Source of the DNA: CAYUVH01 sp964448135
GTDB lineage: Bacteria > Verrucomicrobiota > Verrucomicrobiia > Limisphaerales > UBA8199
Direction: 5' to 3'
NCBI GenBank assembly: GCA_964448135.1
Contig: CAYUVH010000055.1
Span: 1 to 64,000 of the forward strand
Length of the DNA stretch: 64,000 nt
The translations under genes were made by a program, and so were the position numbers. The notes beneath the pieces were generated by a model, which saw nothing but the letters and a program-made list of their open reading frames with translations, was not told the origin of the DNA and ran no database searches. Of this stretch, positions 35,928 to 45,188 are shown one piece after another. Positions within the stretch are counted from its first letter, which is position 1; each line of letters opens with the position of its first letter.

Positions 35928-37461
35928 CGCTGTGCACGGCGAGGCCGGCGGCTTCCGCCACCAACCTCAGGTCGGCGCCGCTGTTTTGTGAGCCGGCCAG
36001 GACGGCGCGCGGCAGTTCAAACGTGGCCGTCTTCCACTGGTTGTCTCCCTTGAGCGGGATTTTGTTCCCCCGCGAATAGGCGCCGCTGTTCGGCGCGGAC
36101 AATTCGCTTCCGTCGTATTCGATACCCAGGACACCGGGCCACGCATCGAAATACTCGACCTTCAGGCTGGTATTCATGGCACGGTCCCATTTGAAGGAAT
36201 TATCGGCCGCAAAATAGAGATAGGCGCTGTGGTCTGGCAGCGGTTTCGCCTGCCAGCAGGCGCGTCCTTCGCGGGCCACCTCGGTTGCGGCTCCGTCCTC
36301 GGCGGATACGAATCGCAGCCCGGAGGTCGCCGGTTGGCCGGCTGCCACTGAGACAGCACTGGCCCCCGTGAACTCTCCTTTTGGCCAGGCGGGCCACCAT
36401 CCCCGCTTGAAGAGATCGGAGTATTTGCGCGTCAATTTGATGTACTGGCGGCCGTATTCCTTCGACTCGCAGATGTCGGTCCCTTCGTGGAATTCGCTCC
36501 ACGTTTCGATCATGACGAAGTTTGCGGGCCTTCTCAGAAACTTCTGCCAGTTCTCCTCATAGAACTTTCCGCCTTCACGTTTCGCGATGAGCGGCTTCCG
36601 GCCGAATACCGCCGAATCGTCATATCCCGGTCCCAGTTCCCCGATGCCGGGGTTGCGAAGTCCAAAGGCACCGCCCCACGCGCAGGTGTTATCTCCCTTT
36701 ACGTTCCATGAATCCTGCGGCGCGAGATAGGGCTCACGACCACCGAAGTCCTTCCGGAATTCCGCCTTCGTGAAATCCACAAACCCCTGGTCGTGGTCCC
36801 TGGCGAATGCCGCCGCGTACATCAGCACGATGGGCTTGCCGTCAATCATGGCCCAATGTTTTGGGGGAATCGCCGAGAAGTAATCGCGCACCGTGGCGTA
36901 GAACCATCGTTGGCCGTAGGCGGTCTTCAGGTCAATATGCGCGTGCCAGCCGTTGTACTGCAGCGTGCTGGTGTCATAAAATAAGCCGAGCCGGGGTGGA
37001 TGATGCCCTTCCTTCAACAGTTCCTCGCGCGCCTGCACCAACGGGCCGAGCCCGGCGTAGCTCCAGTAGAGCGCAGCTTTCGGTTCGCGTTCCGAGGGCC
37101 CGCCCCAAAACACCGCCAGCAGCACATCAATGCCCGCCGCCTCCATGTCGAGCAATTGCTTTTTGTGCCAGGCCGCCGATTTGTACGAAAAACCTTCGAG
37201 CGTGGGCGGGTGATCCGTCAGCCCGTCGCTGCCATCCTGGGGATTGGTAATGTGCACCTTGCTGGCAGCGTCATACCAGTAGAAGTAATACGTGCCGACG
37301 ATGCGATCGCTGCTGCGGAACGTCTTGCTTTGCGCGAAGTCCTTCGCGTGCAGACCGGTATAAGGCCCAAAAGCCGGCGGGATGGAGTGCTCATCCGCGG
37401 CGAGGCTGTCGCATGCCAGCAGGGCCATGAGGCCGAGCAGTGGCGAGAGCTTATGAATCAT
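35911..37461 (-). CDS. DUF5010 domain secreted protein (GH99-like barrel)
   Basis: 516 residues from ATG 37461. Upstream codons of this frame run over malQ in a different frame and are not part of the protein. A signal peptide is present (L-L-G-L-M-A-L-L-A-C-D-S-L-A-A). The barrel contains G-T-Y-Y-F-Y-W-Y-D, A-A-G-I-D-V-L-L-A-V-F-W-G-G-P and I-E-T-W-S-E-F-H-E-G-T-D, matching DUF5010, which is related to GH99/GH71-like hydrolases. A C-terminal carbohydrate-binding-like domain of about 150 residues follows. The substrate is unknown. It lies 53 bases downstream of malQ on the same strand and may be co-transcribed. Confidence 0.82.
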   Translation of the reverse strand: MIHKLSPLLGLMALLACDSLAADEHSIPPAFGPYTGLHAKDFAQSKTFRSSDRIVGTYYFYWYDAASKVHITNPQDGSDGLTDHPPTLEGFSYKSAAWHKKQLLDMEAAGIDVLLAVFWGGPSEREPKAALYWSYAGLGPLVQAREELLKEGHHPPRLGLFYDTSTLQYNGWHAHIDLKTAYGQRWFYATVRDYFSAIPPKHWAMIDGKPIVLMYAAAFARDHDQGFVDFTKAEFRKDFGGREPYLAPQDSWNVKGDNTCAWGGAFGLRNPGIGELGPGYDDSAVFGRKPLIAKREGGKFYEENWQKFLRRPANFVMIETWSEFHEGTDICESKEYGRQYIKLTRKYSDLFKRGWWPAWPKGEFTGASAVSVAAGQPATSGLRFVSAEDGAATEVAREGRACWQAKPLPDHSAYLYFAADNSFKWDRAMNTSLKVEYFDAWPGVLGIEYDGSELSAPNSGAYSRGNKIPLKGDNQWKTATFELPRAVLAGSQNSGADLRLVAEAAGLAVHSVTLRR

Positions 37462-37514
37462 TCCATTAAGAACGACTCCCGCCGGGCGGTGCGTATTCAC
37501 CAAAAGGAACCGTA

Positions 37515-39239
37515 TCAGACTGACGGGGCTCCGCGGCCGCTTTCGCGAACGATTTGGGCGAAGGTCTTTGCGCGCTCCACCAGCCGGGGATCGCGAGTGA
37601 GTTCCTTTACGGTTTGCGGGAGGCGATGGGACCAGTTGGCGGTGCCGACGGAGCCGGGAGTGTTGAAGCGCTCCTTTTGAGCGAAGACGTCGGTGATCTG
37701 GAATACAGAGAGCCACGAATTCGATTGCATCACCGCGCGGGTGAAGGCGTCGTGGAGTTCGTTGGTCAACTCGCGCGGCGGTTCGCCGCTGACGCCGGCG
37801 AAGCGCATGAATCGCAGGAGTTCCTGGCGCTGGTTTTCCACGTCGCGGCCAGCATTGATATTGGCCCAGCATTCAGCCCAGGCGGCGGCGATAGGCGGGT
37901 GATCATGCGTGGCGGGTTGGGCGAGTGAAAGCCGCGGGTAATGCTTCGGATCGGAATATGAGCCGTCGTGTTCGCGGAACAGCGAGGGGATGCGAAAACC
38001 GGGGACGCCGAGTTTCAGCAGAGTAGGGGGCACGTATGGCGGGACGACGCCGAGGTCCTCCGCGATGACGCTCGTCTCGCCGGAAGCCTCCAGCACCATG
38101 CGCAGGATTTCCTCGCCTTGCGATTGATTGGCGGCCTGATGCTCGTGCGTGTCGTCGGCGAATTGCTTGAAACCGGGCAGGCGGCCACCAGTCTTGGCGG
38201 CGGCTTCGTGTTCGTTGAGCGGAAGGAATTCGGCGTTGCGATCGGGCGTCCACGGGAAGGAGTAGATGCGGAAAAAGCCGAGGACGTGGTCGATGCGGTA
38301 GAGATGGAAGACCTTCTGGATGTTGCCCACGCGGGTGCGCCACCATTCGAAATTGTGCCGGCGGAGTTCGTCCCAGCGATAGTTCGGAATGCCCCAATTC
38401 TGGCCCCATTTTTCGGTGAAGGGATCCACCTTGAAGACTTTCTCGGGCGGCGCACCACCACTCCAGTCGAGGTCGAAGAGCGAGCGGTTGGCCCAGACGT
38501 CGGCGCTGAAGCGGCCGACGCCGAAGGGGATGTCGCCCATCACAAAGACGTGCTTGCTCGCGCCATACGCCTTCACCGCGCGCCATTGGGTGAAGGCGAG
38601 CCACTGGACGTACATGAAGAAAAGCTGCTGGCGCGTGAGTTCTTCGCGCCGCGCGGCGGGAAGCGAGAGGAGCCAGGTGCGGGCGCGGCGCGGGCCGCGA
38701 TGCTCGGGCTGCCAGCGGTCCCAGGTGGGGAGTTCGCCGTTTTCCTCCATGAGCACGCGGAAGAGGGAGTAATCGGAGAGCCAGTCGGCGTTTTCCATGA
38801 GGAAGACGCGGAATTCGAGGGCGCGTTCGGTTTCCTGGTTGAAATGTTTGCGAACGAAGGAATCGAAAGCGACTTCGAGTAGAGCGCGCTTCAGCGCTTT
38901 GACCTTGGGATAGTGGACGGGGCCTTCGCGCAGTTCAGCGAGGAGTTGCGGCGTGGCGAGTTTATTGAAAGCAGGGTGCGAGAGGTCCGGAATATCCCTG
39001 GGCGTGACGGAAAGGGTGGTGGGCTCGATGGCCAGTGAACTGATGGCGTTGTAGGGGCTGTTGTCATCGCTTACTTCGTTGATGGGGAGCGTTTGGAAAA
39101 TGCTCAGGCCGTGTTCGTGGCACCAGTCGATCATCTGCCGAACGCCGGCGGTATCGCCGATGCCGAGATCGGTTTCGGTGCGGATGGCGAAGACGGGCTC
39201 CAGGATGCCGGCGAGGGACTTGTCGGGGCTCAGTTTCAT
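37515..39239 (-). CDS. malQ: 4-alpha-glucanotransferase (amylomaltase, GH77)
   Basis: 574 residues, cytoplasmic. The enzyme transfers alpha-1,4-glucan segments between maltodextrins in glycogen or maltose metabolism. The GH77 features are S-P-Y-N-A-I-S-S-L-A near 61-70, A-D-V-W-A-N near 246, the nucleophile Asp317 in Y-R-I-D-H-V-L-G-F-F-R and the acid/base Glu394 in I-A-E-D-L-G. The length is typical of the compact bacterial form. No partner such as glycogen phosphorylase is in the window. The DUF5010 gene follows closely downstream. Confidence 0.95.
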   Translation of the reverse strand: MKLSPDKSLAGILEPVFAIRTETDLGIGDTAGVRQMIDWCHEHGLSIFQTLPINEVSDDNSPYNAISSLAIEPTTLSVTPRDIPDLSHPAFNKLATPQLLAELREGPVHYPKVKALKRALLEVAFDSFVRKHFNQETERALEFRVFLMENADWLSDYSLFRVLMEENGELPTWDRWQPEHRGPRRARTWLLSLPAARREELTRQQLFFMYVQWLAFTQWRAVKAYGASKHVFVMGDIPFGVGRFSADVWANRSLFDLDWSGGAPPEKVFKVDPFTEKWGQNWGIPNYRWDELRRHNFEWWRTRVGNIQKVFHLYRIDHVLGFFRIYSFPWTPDRNAEFLPLNEHEAAAKTGGRLPGFKQFADDTHEHQAANQSQGEEILRMVLEASGETSVIAEDLGVVPPYVPPTLLKLGVPGFRIPSLFREHDGSYSDPKHYPRLSLAQPATHDHPPIAAAWAECWANINAGRDVENQRQELLRFMRFAGVSGEPPRELTNELHDAFTRAVMQSNSWLSVFQITDVFAQKERFNTPGSVGTANWSHRLPQTVKELTRDPRLVERAKTFAQIVRESGRGAPSV

Positions 39240-39309
39240 GTCAGTTCAACGCCGGAAGCTGACACAAGAGGGCACGGATATCAAAGCGGGATTTGGGAGA
39301 CTTAAGGAG

Positions 39310-39376
39310 AATGACGAAGCACGAATGACTAATGACGAAAGAAGTCCGAAACCCGGATTCCGAAGTGGCGGAAGCT
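39310..39376. repeat. Dispersed AT-richer repeat (AATGACGAA family)
   Basis: The segment AATGACGAAGCACGAATGAC followed by TAATGACGAAAGAAGTCCGA is built from repeated (A)ATGACGAA/ATGAC units. It lies in the gap between malQ and the DUF4126 gene. I recall this type of sequence as a frequent intergenic repeat in this and neighbouring phyla. No gene is supported here. Confidence 0.45.
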
Positions 39377-39382
39377 GAAAGG

Positions 39383-39967
39383 CTAAACCGCCGCGCCAAC
39401 GACCGCGGGCTGGCGGCGGCGGATTCGGCGAAGGAGCTTGCGGCCGATGAAAATGCCGACGAAGACCAGTAGGGCGATGGCCAGCAGCGGGGCGATGATC
39501 GCCAGGACGGAAGTTACGATTGAGCAAATCAGTTCGAAGGTGGAAACGATGGGGTTCGCGAGGCCAGCGGTGGTTATGCCCGAAGCTCCACGAGCCACGA
39601 CCGTCGTAGCCTGAACCAACCCGGCCGCTCCGCCGCCCGCGATGATGGCGAGGGCCCATTTGAGCATCGGACTCATGCCGGTGACAATGGAGGCGGTGAC
39701 GATGGTGCCGGCGACAATGGCCGCCGGAGTGGCGAGGCTGTCGAGCAGGTGATCGAGCCAGGGGATGTAGTAGCCGGTGATTTCGAGGCCGGTCGCGACA
39801 CTGAAAATAATCAGGGCAGGATAAGAACCAATCCAGGCGAATCCCGGAGCGAGTGAAAGATGGCCGGAAAGGGAAGCGGCGCTCATAACGAGCAGCGGCA
39901 CGAAGACGCGGAAACCGCAAGCCGCGCTCAGGCCGATGCCCAGGCAGATGCAGAGAATTGTTTCCAT
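39383..39967 (-). CDS. DUF4126 family integral membrane protein
   Basis: 194 residues with five or six hydrophobic segments and glycine-rich helices (G-L-S-A-A-C-G-F-R-V-F-V-P-L-L at 12-26, I-I-A-G-G-G-A-A-G-L-V-Q). The conserved G-F-R-x-F-x-P motif and length fit DUF4126. It ends with a basic tail (R-K-L-L-R-R-I-R-R-R). The family has no established biochemical role. It lies 85 bases downstream of the broken pqiB gene on the same strand, which may be coincidental. Confidence 0.8.
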   Translation of the reverse strand: METILCICLGIGLSAACGFRVFVPLLVMSAASLSGHLSLAPGFAWIGSYPALIIFSVATGLEITGYYIPWLDHLLDSLATPAAIVAGTIVTASIVTGMSPMLKWALAIIAGGGAAGLVQATTVVARGASGITTAGLANPIVSTFELICSIVTSVLAIIAPLLAIALLVFVGIFIGRKLLRRIRRRQPAVVGAAV

Positions 39968-40052
39968 GACGATGGAATAATAGCCCGTTTTGTTCCGCGA
40001 GACAAGTGGGTAAAGCGCCGCCCCAATCGGGGGAATTGGCAGGCCGAAACCA

Positions 40053-41018
40053 TCAAGGCGCAGTGGCGGTGCGCGCGGGATTTAAAGAATCGAGACTTAC
40101 ATTGGCGCTCGCGACCGGGCTATTGGTTTGCGGGCCAATTTCGATGGCGGGTGCCCACTTGAGCCACTTTTCCTCGCCCTTTTCGTGCAGGGCGAACGTC
40201 GCTCCTGAGCCGACCGGCGGACCCGGTCTTGAAGGTGTGGCAAAGGCAATGCCGCCCACCAAAAGCGACTTGAGCGATTCGGCGCTAACACTGACTCCGA
40301 ACAAGCCCAAATCAGCTTTGATGCCGCCGGCGTTCCAGAAGAGCGAATCGGCGCGGACGAGCGCGGAGAACTGCGGCTGGATGTGCGCATGGATGATGAT
40401 GTTGGTCGCCAGTTCTCCCAACTGAAAGCCCTGCACGACGCCCACCTCCACGCCGCGATAATAAATCGGCGATCCCGGATTCAGAAAACCGAGCTTTGGC
40501 CAGGTCAGGGTGATGTCGAGGCCGCCGTCCGGTATGGCAATGATGGGACCTTGTTCGAGTCCGACGAATTCCTTCCGTCGGTCGCCGCTCCCGGGCTGAG
40601 CCTGGATGTATGGTCCGGCGACGAGTGTATCCAAGCCTTTGAGCGAGCCCGCCGTCACATCCGGTCGTACGATTCAATATCGCGCGCCTTCCGTGGCAAA
40701 ACTGGCCGCCGAAGCGTCCAGCCGGATGTCGACCTCGACCGAATTCGCATCCTGGCTCAGCTTCACAGTTTTCACGAGGCCGACGGCCACGCCGCGATAG
40801 CGCACCAGCGTCTGGCCCGCTTCGAGGCTTTTGCCATCGGAGAATCGGACCATCACGGTCGGGCCGTGCTGTTTCAGATTCTTGAAGACCAACCACCCGG
40901 CAATCGCTGCCGCAATCAGCGGCACCACCCAGATGATGGTGAACCGATATTTGTGGCTGACCTTCGCCGAGGGTATGCCGTGCCTGCTGTGCGTGGGGAG
41001 TTCCCGCCTTTCTTTCAT
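40053..41018 (-). pseudogene. pqiB: PqiB-like MCE (MlaD) domain protein interrupted by an in-frame TGA
   Basis: Read from ATG 41018 the frame encodes a cytoplasmic tail, one transmembrane helix (about 26-46) and a first MCE domain (V-M-V-R-F-S-D-G-K-S-L, V-R-Y-R-G-V-A-V-G). It then meets TGA at 40674-40676 directly after E-G-A-R-Y. The same frame continues without a shift (I-V-R-P-D-V-T-A-G) into a second MCE domain (I-Y-Y-R-G-V-E-V-G-V-V-Q-G) and stops at 40053. PqiB homologues have Trp at the interrupted place (F/Y-W-V-V-R-P), so a single TGG-to-TGA change explains it. The gene overlaps pqiA by ATGA. A GTG at 40658 could restart translation of the second half, but that piece would lack the membrane anchor. 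E. coli PqiB has three MCE domains; this one has two. Confidence 0.85.
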
Positions 41019-41611
41019 GATTCGCCCTCCTCCCAGATGAGCCGCTGGTCGAAACTCGCGGAGGCCAGCAGCGCGAGGATGACGACTCCAGCGAAGGGAA
41101 TAATCCCCGGGCCCGGAGTCACCTCGGCCAGGGAGCGGAGTTTCACCAGCGCGACCAGAATCGCGAGCAGAAACACGTCCAGCATCGCCCACGGTCCGAC
41201 CGCGGTGATGACGCGGTAGATCCAATTGCGGGCTTTCCTCCACGTCCTGGCTCCGAAGTTGGACACCAGCAGGAAGAGCCCGAGGAGTTTCACCAACGGA
41301 ATGAAAATGCTGGCCATGAATACCACGGCCGCTATGAACCACATTCCGTCCTGGGAGAGCCGAACGACTCCGCTCCAAACCGTGCTTTCCGACACCCGGC
41401 CCAGGTACTGCATGCGCATTATGGGATAGATATTCGCGGGCACGTAAAGAAAGAGGGCCGCCAGCGACAGCGCCGCCGTCCGCGCGCGACTGTTGGACCG
41501 GCTGCGTTTCAGGATCGTCCCGCAGTTGACGCAACTGGCCGTTTCGCCCGGTGTCAATTGGCCGATGCACTGGGTTTGATCGCAGATATTGCAGGTAATG
41601 GTTTCGGTCAT
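41015..41611 (-). CDS. pqiA: Paraquat-inducible protein A-like membrane protein
   Basis: 198 residues from ATG 41611 (MTETITCNICDQ); ten upstream codons are possible. The N-terminus has two CxxC pairs (C-N-I-C, C-V-N-C-G) of a zinc-ribbon type. Four transmembrane segments of the PqiA domain follow (L-F-L-Y-V-P-A-N-I-Y-P-I-M is the diagnostic first one; G-P-W-A-M-L-D-V-F-L-L-A-I-L-V-A-L-V is the third). E. coli PqiA has two such domains; this is a single-domain version. With PqiB it is thought to move lipids between inner and outer membranes. The stop overlaps the pqiB start (ATGA), so the partner's nonsense codon probably leaves PqiA without a full partner. Confidence 0.9.
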   Translation of the reverse strand: MTETITCNICDQTQCIGQLTPGETASCVNCGTILKRSRSNSRARTAALSLAALFLYVPANIYPIMRMQYLGRVSESTVWSGVVRLSQDGMWFIAAVVFMASIFIPLVKLLGLFLLVSNFGARTWRKARNWIYRVITAVGPWAMLDVFLLAILVALVKLRSLAEVTPGPGIIPFAGVVILALLASASFDQRLIWEEGES

Positions 41612-41777
41612 ACGCGTGCGGACGGGGATCGCAGACGCCAAATCACTGATTGTTCCTTAGAGCATCGTCCGCGCCATGGGCTTTGCCTCCAAATGCCAGT
41701 AAAAGCGATTCACAGTTTTTGCTTCTGCGTGCGTGTTGCAATCTGCGGATTTTGCCGGCGTGCAATTTGCCTTGTCC

Positions 41778-41806
41778 TTGACGGAGGCCGTCTCGTGGGG
41801 AATAGT
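41778..41806 (+). promoter_or_regulatory. Probable sigma-70-type promoter of ssrA
   Basis: TTGACG at 41778-41783 (5 of 6 to TTGACA), then 17 bases, then AATAGT at 41801-41806 (4 of 6 to TATAAT). It lies 16 bases before the mature tmRNA 5' end, a plausible distance for a short processed leader. Confidence 0.5.
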
Positions 41807-41822
41807 GTGCGAGCCGATTTGT

Positions 41823-42176
41823 GGGGGCGTACTGGTTTCGACCTTTCAAACCCGCCGGAGGCGGCATGCCGAGGATGGTTCGTTGGCCTCGTTAAAAATC
41901 GAACCAAAACTAAAAAGCTAATCAAGAACTAGCTCTCGCGGCCTAAGTGCCTCGACGTTCGCCGGTGGACACCTGCTACGCTGAACGAACGCCATTGCAG
42001 GTTAGGTTGAAGGCGGTGTCTGCGCGCCAGCAACTGAAGTTCTATTCTGCGGGCTAGGCTGCGTGGCTCGGTGTCAGGCCGTTACCACGCGGATGAAAAC
42101 CTTAACCTGACTAAGCATGTAGTCGCGGCCGGTATGCTTGTCAGGGACCCGGGTTCAACTCCCGGCGCCTCCACCA
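41823..42176 (+). ncRNA. ssrA: tmRNA (transfer-messenger RNA)
   Basis: 354 bases. The 5' end GGGGGCG (41823-41829) pairs with CGCCTCC (42166-42172), giving a 7-bp acceptor stem with one G-U pair. The discriminator A and an encoded CCA (42174-42176) follow. The invariant ACTGGTTTCGAC follows the 5' arm and the T arm GGACCCGGGTTCAACTCCCGG precedes the 3' arm. The tag reading frame is GCT at 41917 to TAA at 41944-41946 and encodes ANQELALAA, ending in the ALAA degron recognised by ClpXP-type proteases. tmRNA with SmpB rescues stalled ribosomes; smpB is not in this window. It is a one-piece, not permuted, form. Confidence 0.97.
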
Positions 42177-42430
42177 TCGGGCATCTGGGATTTTTCTGCC
42201 CGGTGCTTTTCGCCGGCTTCGTAAACTTCCAGGAGAAAATTAATCACCTGTTGATGCTCCGCGAGTCTTTGTTCGGGAGTCAGCTTCAGAGAGGCTTCGA
42301 TTAGGGACATATCTATGCCGGCCGCATGCGCAGCGCGCCAAGCCGGGCCGGCATCGGGGGGCATGACGTATTCGCCATTCATCTGGCGGAGTGTGGCTTC
42401 GTCCAGTATTACGCTATTTTGATTCTGCAT
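42155..42430 (-). CDS. Small hypothetical protein overlapping the tmRNA 3' end (family copy A)
   Basis: 91 residues, soluble. The sequence has two parts: an N-terminal block L-D-E-A-T-L-R-Q-M-N-G-E-Y-V-M-P-P-D-A-G-P and a C-terminal helix block I-E-A-S-L-K-L-T-P-E-Q-R-L-x-E-H. The same two blocks recur in the decayed copy at 42620-42840, and the second block in the 69-residue gene upstream. Its last eight codons (P-D-G-G-G-A-G-S and stop) are antisense to the final 22 bases of tmRNA and its terminator. I recall L-T-P-x-Q-R-L proteins next to nucleotidyltransferase-like genes in other genomes, but no such partner is here. Function unknown. Confidence 0.6.
   Translation of the reverse strand: MQNQNSVILDEATLRQMNGEYVMPPDAGPAWRAAHAAGIDMSLIEASLKLTPEQRLAEHQQVINFLLEVYEAGEKHRAEKSQMPDGGGAGS
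42178..42210 (+). terminator. Possible rho-independent terminator of ssrA
   Basis: CGGGCA (42178-42183) pairs with TGCCCG (42197-42202) around a 13-base loop, followed by GTGCTTTT. The stem is only 6 bp, so strength is modest. It starts two bases after the tmRNA CCA end. Confidence 0.4.
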
Positions 42431-42623
42431 TCCGCCGTTTCATCGCTGCCTGGAGGGACTCTGCAAAATTCAACGCATCGTCGTTGGCTTGCATTCGTTC
42501 CCATGGGGTTTTGGAAAGGCTGTCTTTCAGCAGGAATAAATCAATGTCGCCTTCCGCGCCGGTTTCCGGCCACACGGGAAGATCGTGGAGAATCATTGGC
42601 TCCTTTGGAGAGTTCGGATTCAC
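42414..42623 (-). CDS. Small hypothetical protein, diverged relative (family copy B)
   Basis: 69 residues from a GTG at 42623 that overlaps the frame-shifted end of the decayed upstream copy. It overlaps copy A downstream by 17 bases, so the two are probably translated together. It carries the second block in diverged form (L-K-D-S-L-S-K-T-P-W-E-R-M-Q-A-N-D-D-A-L) ahead of a short charged tail, but lacks the MPPDAGP block. It is probably a soluble helical protein. No catalytic motif is seen. The coupling to copy A hints at a heteromeric pair. Confidence 0.5.
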   Translation of the reverse strand: MNPNSPKEPMILHDLPVWPETGAEGDIDLFLLKDSLSKTPWERMQANDDALNFAESLQAAMKRRNAESK

Positions 42624-42840
42624 GGGGCTATGGGCGGCTGCGGCTTCGCCTTTTCCAGTTCACGCAGCGATCTTAACGCGCGATCGTTGGCCTCCAGACG
42701 TTGCATGGGGTGAGCCGCAGGTTTTCCTCGATGAGCGACATGTCTATGCCCATGGCGTGAGCGGCGCGCCAGTGGGGGCCGGCGTCGGGCGGCATGACGT
42801 ATTCGCCGTTCATCTGAGCCAGTGTCGCTTCGTCGATTAC
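42620..42840 (-). pseudogene. Decayed copy of the small-protein family (copy C), frameshifted
   Basis: Reading the minus strand from 42840 gives V-I-D-E-A-T-L-A-Q-M-N-G-E-Y-V-M-P-P-D-A-G-P, then W-R-A-A-H-A-M-G-I-D-M-S-L-I-E-E-N-L-R-L-T-P, nearly the same as copy A. After L-T-P the frame breaks at the GGGG run near 42707-42710 and soon stops. Adding one base restores M-Q-R-L-E-A-N-D-R-A-L-R-S-L-R-E-L-E-K up to TGA at 42620-42622. The expected start codon is also missing, since the codon equivalent to the start is GTA. So it carries at least two inactivating changes. Confidence 0.7.
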
Positions 42841-43365
42841 GAGATTAGTGTAGGCGCAGGCGGGGGATTTTCAACTGTGGAGAGGAATGCGCCGGGAAGT
42901 CGGGCGTGGTTGAAATTGGGTGGTGCAGGAGGCCCGCCCAACCCTCTCTCCGACCGGAACGATTCAATGGGGAAGACACATTCCCCTCATCCGCCGTCGT
43001 CAGGGCTATGGCGGACGAGGTGGGGGAAGGACGTGGGTTCTCTTTCAAAGCCGGAACGATTTAGTTGCAAAAAAATTCCCCTCACCCCAGCCCTCTACCA
43101 ACGGGAGAGGGAGAGCTTTTGACCGGCTTGAGTTTTAGTCAACTTTTCGTGACGGCGGCTCCGTAGGGTGATCGGGATTATGGAGCCTCGTTACCTTCCA
43201 AGCTACAAGCGTGCTTTCGGAGGCGAGAAAGGGTCGTTCGGCAGCAGCGACGCCGCGCCGGGTAAGGGTACCCGGCCTACAGGGACGCTTGTGGTTTTCC
43301 TCCGGCAAGCGCATGCGATTGAGAAGCTTGGCTGCTACGGAGTGATGAGGCTCGCGTTTTTCCGT

Positions 43366-43412
43366 CGATCACAAGATCAGTGTAGGGGCGAGAGCGGGAT
43401 TTTCAACTGGGT
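43366..43412 (-). pseudogene. 5' fragment of the small-protein family (copy D)
   Basis: On the minus strand AGTTGAAAATCCC, then CTACACTGATCTTGTGATCG, matches position for position the segment before copy C (AGTTGAAAATCCC, CTACACTAATCTCGTAATCG) with the same spacing. It keeps the GTG that copy C has lost, but after V-I-D-G the similarity ends. It is the promoter/leader and first few codons only. Confidence 0.5.
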
Positions 43413-43530
43413 GCGGAAGCGGGCAGTGTTCTCATTTCAAATTTGAAATTTGATCCCGCTTTGACCGGGACGGGGATTTCAAAGGAAAAGAAGTGAGGGG
43501 AAGCCAAATCAGGACGCGGCCCAGAAACGA

Positions 43531-43638
43531 GCCGGCAAGATGCCGGCGCTCCCAGGGGGAGGACGGGCGTGCGACGCTATGCGGTTCCACGGGCGGGACG
43601 CCCGGGGAACTCGCAGGCGGGGACGCCTGCGCTACGAG
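43531..43638. repeat. Cluster of GC-rich palindromes ending 10 bases from the gltD stop
   Basis: Three adjacent inverted units: GCCGGCAAGATGCCGGC (43531-43547), GGGCGGGACGCCC (43591-43603) and GCAGGCGGGGACGCCTGC (43613-43630). A similar GGGCGGGGACGCCC occurs at 57575-57588 downstream of another minus-strand operon. They may act as transcript-end hairpins. Confidence 0.6.
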
Positions 43639-43647
43639 GAGGCTGGC

Positions 43648-45132
<1,485 letters not shown>

Positions 45133-45188
45133 CGTCTATAGTGTTACGGAATCGGGTTGGGGGGTTCTGAGGGGGTAAAGCATTCGAT

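Larger units (their letters stand above)
42841..43647. other. Repeat-rich intergenic region downstream of gltD
   Basis: About 800 bases without a supported gene. It holds a shared 5' flank of the small-gene family in two copies (42836-42881 and 43366-43412), a CCCTCT/GAGGGAG palindromic repeat at about 43081-43115, TGGAGCCTCGTTACC at 43183-43197, ATTTCAAATTTGAAATTTGA at 43434-43453, and GC-rich palindromes at 43531-43638. It looks like a graveyard of small genes and intergenic repeats. Confidence 0.6.

Noticed and set aside
37462..37872. N-terminal extension of the DUF5010 frame
   Set aside because: It overlaps malQ in another frame and has an Arg/Pro-rich shadow composition. The signal peptide begins at 37461.
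40674..40676. TGA as a sense codon (Trp or selenocysteine) in pqiB
   Set aside because: Other genes in the window end at TGA without readthrough into family sequence, and no SECIS-like hairpin was recognised after it. A plain nonsense change is simpler.
42177..43647. A complete integrative element inserted at tmRNA
   Set aside because: No integrase was found and I saw no second copy of the tmRNA 3' end (att duplication) in the window. Only the overlap of a gene end supports it.
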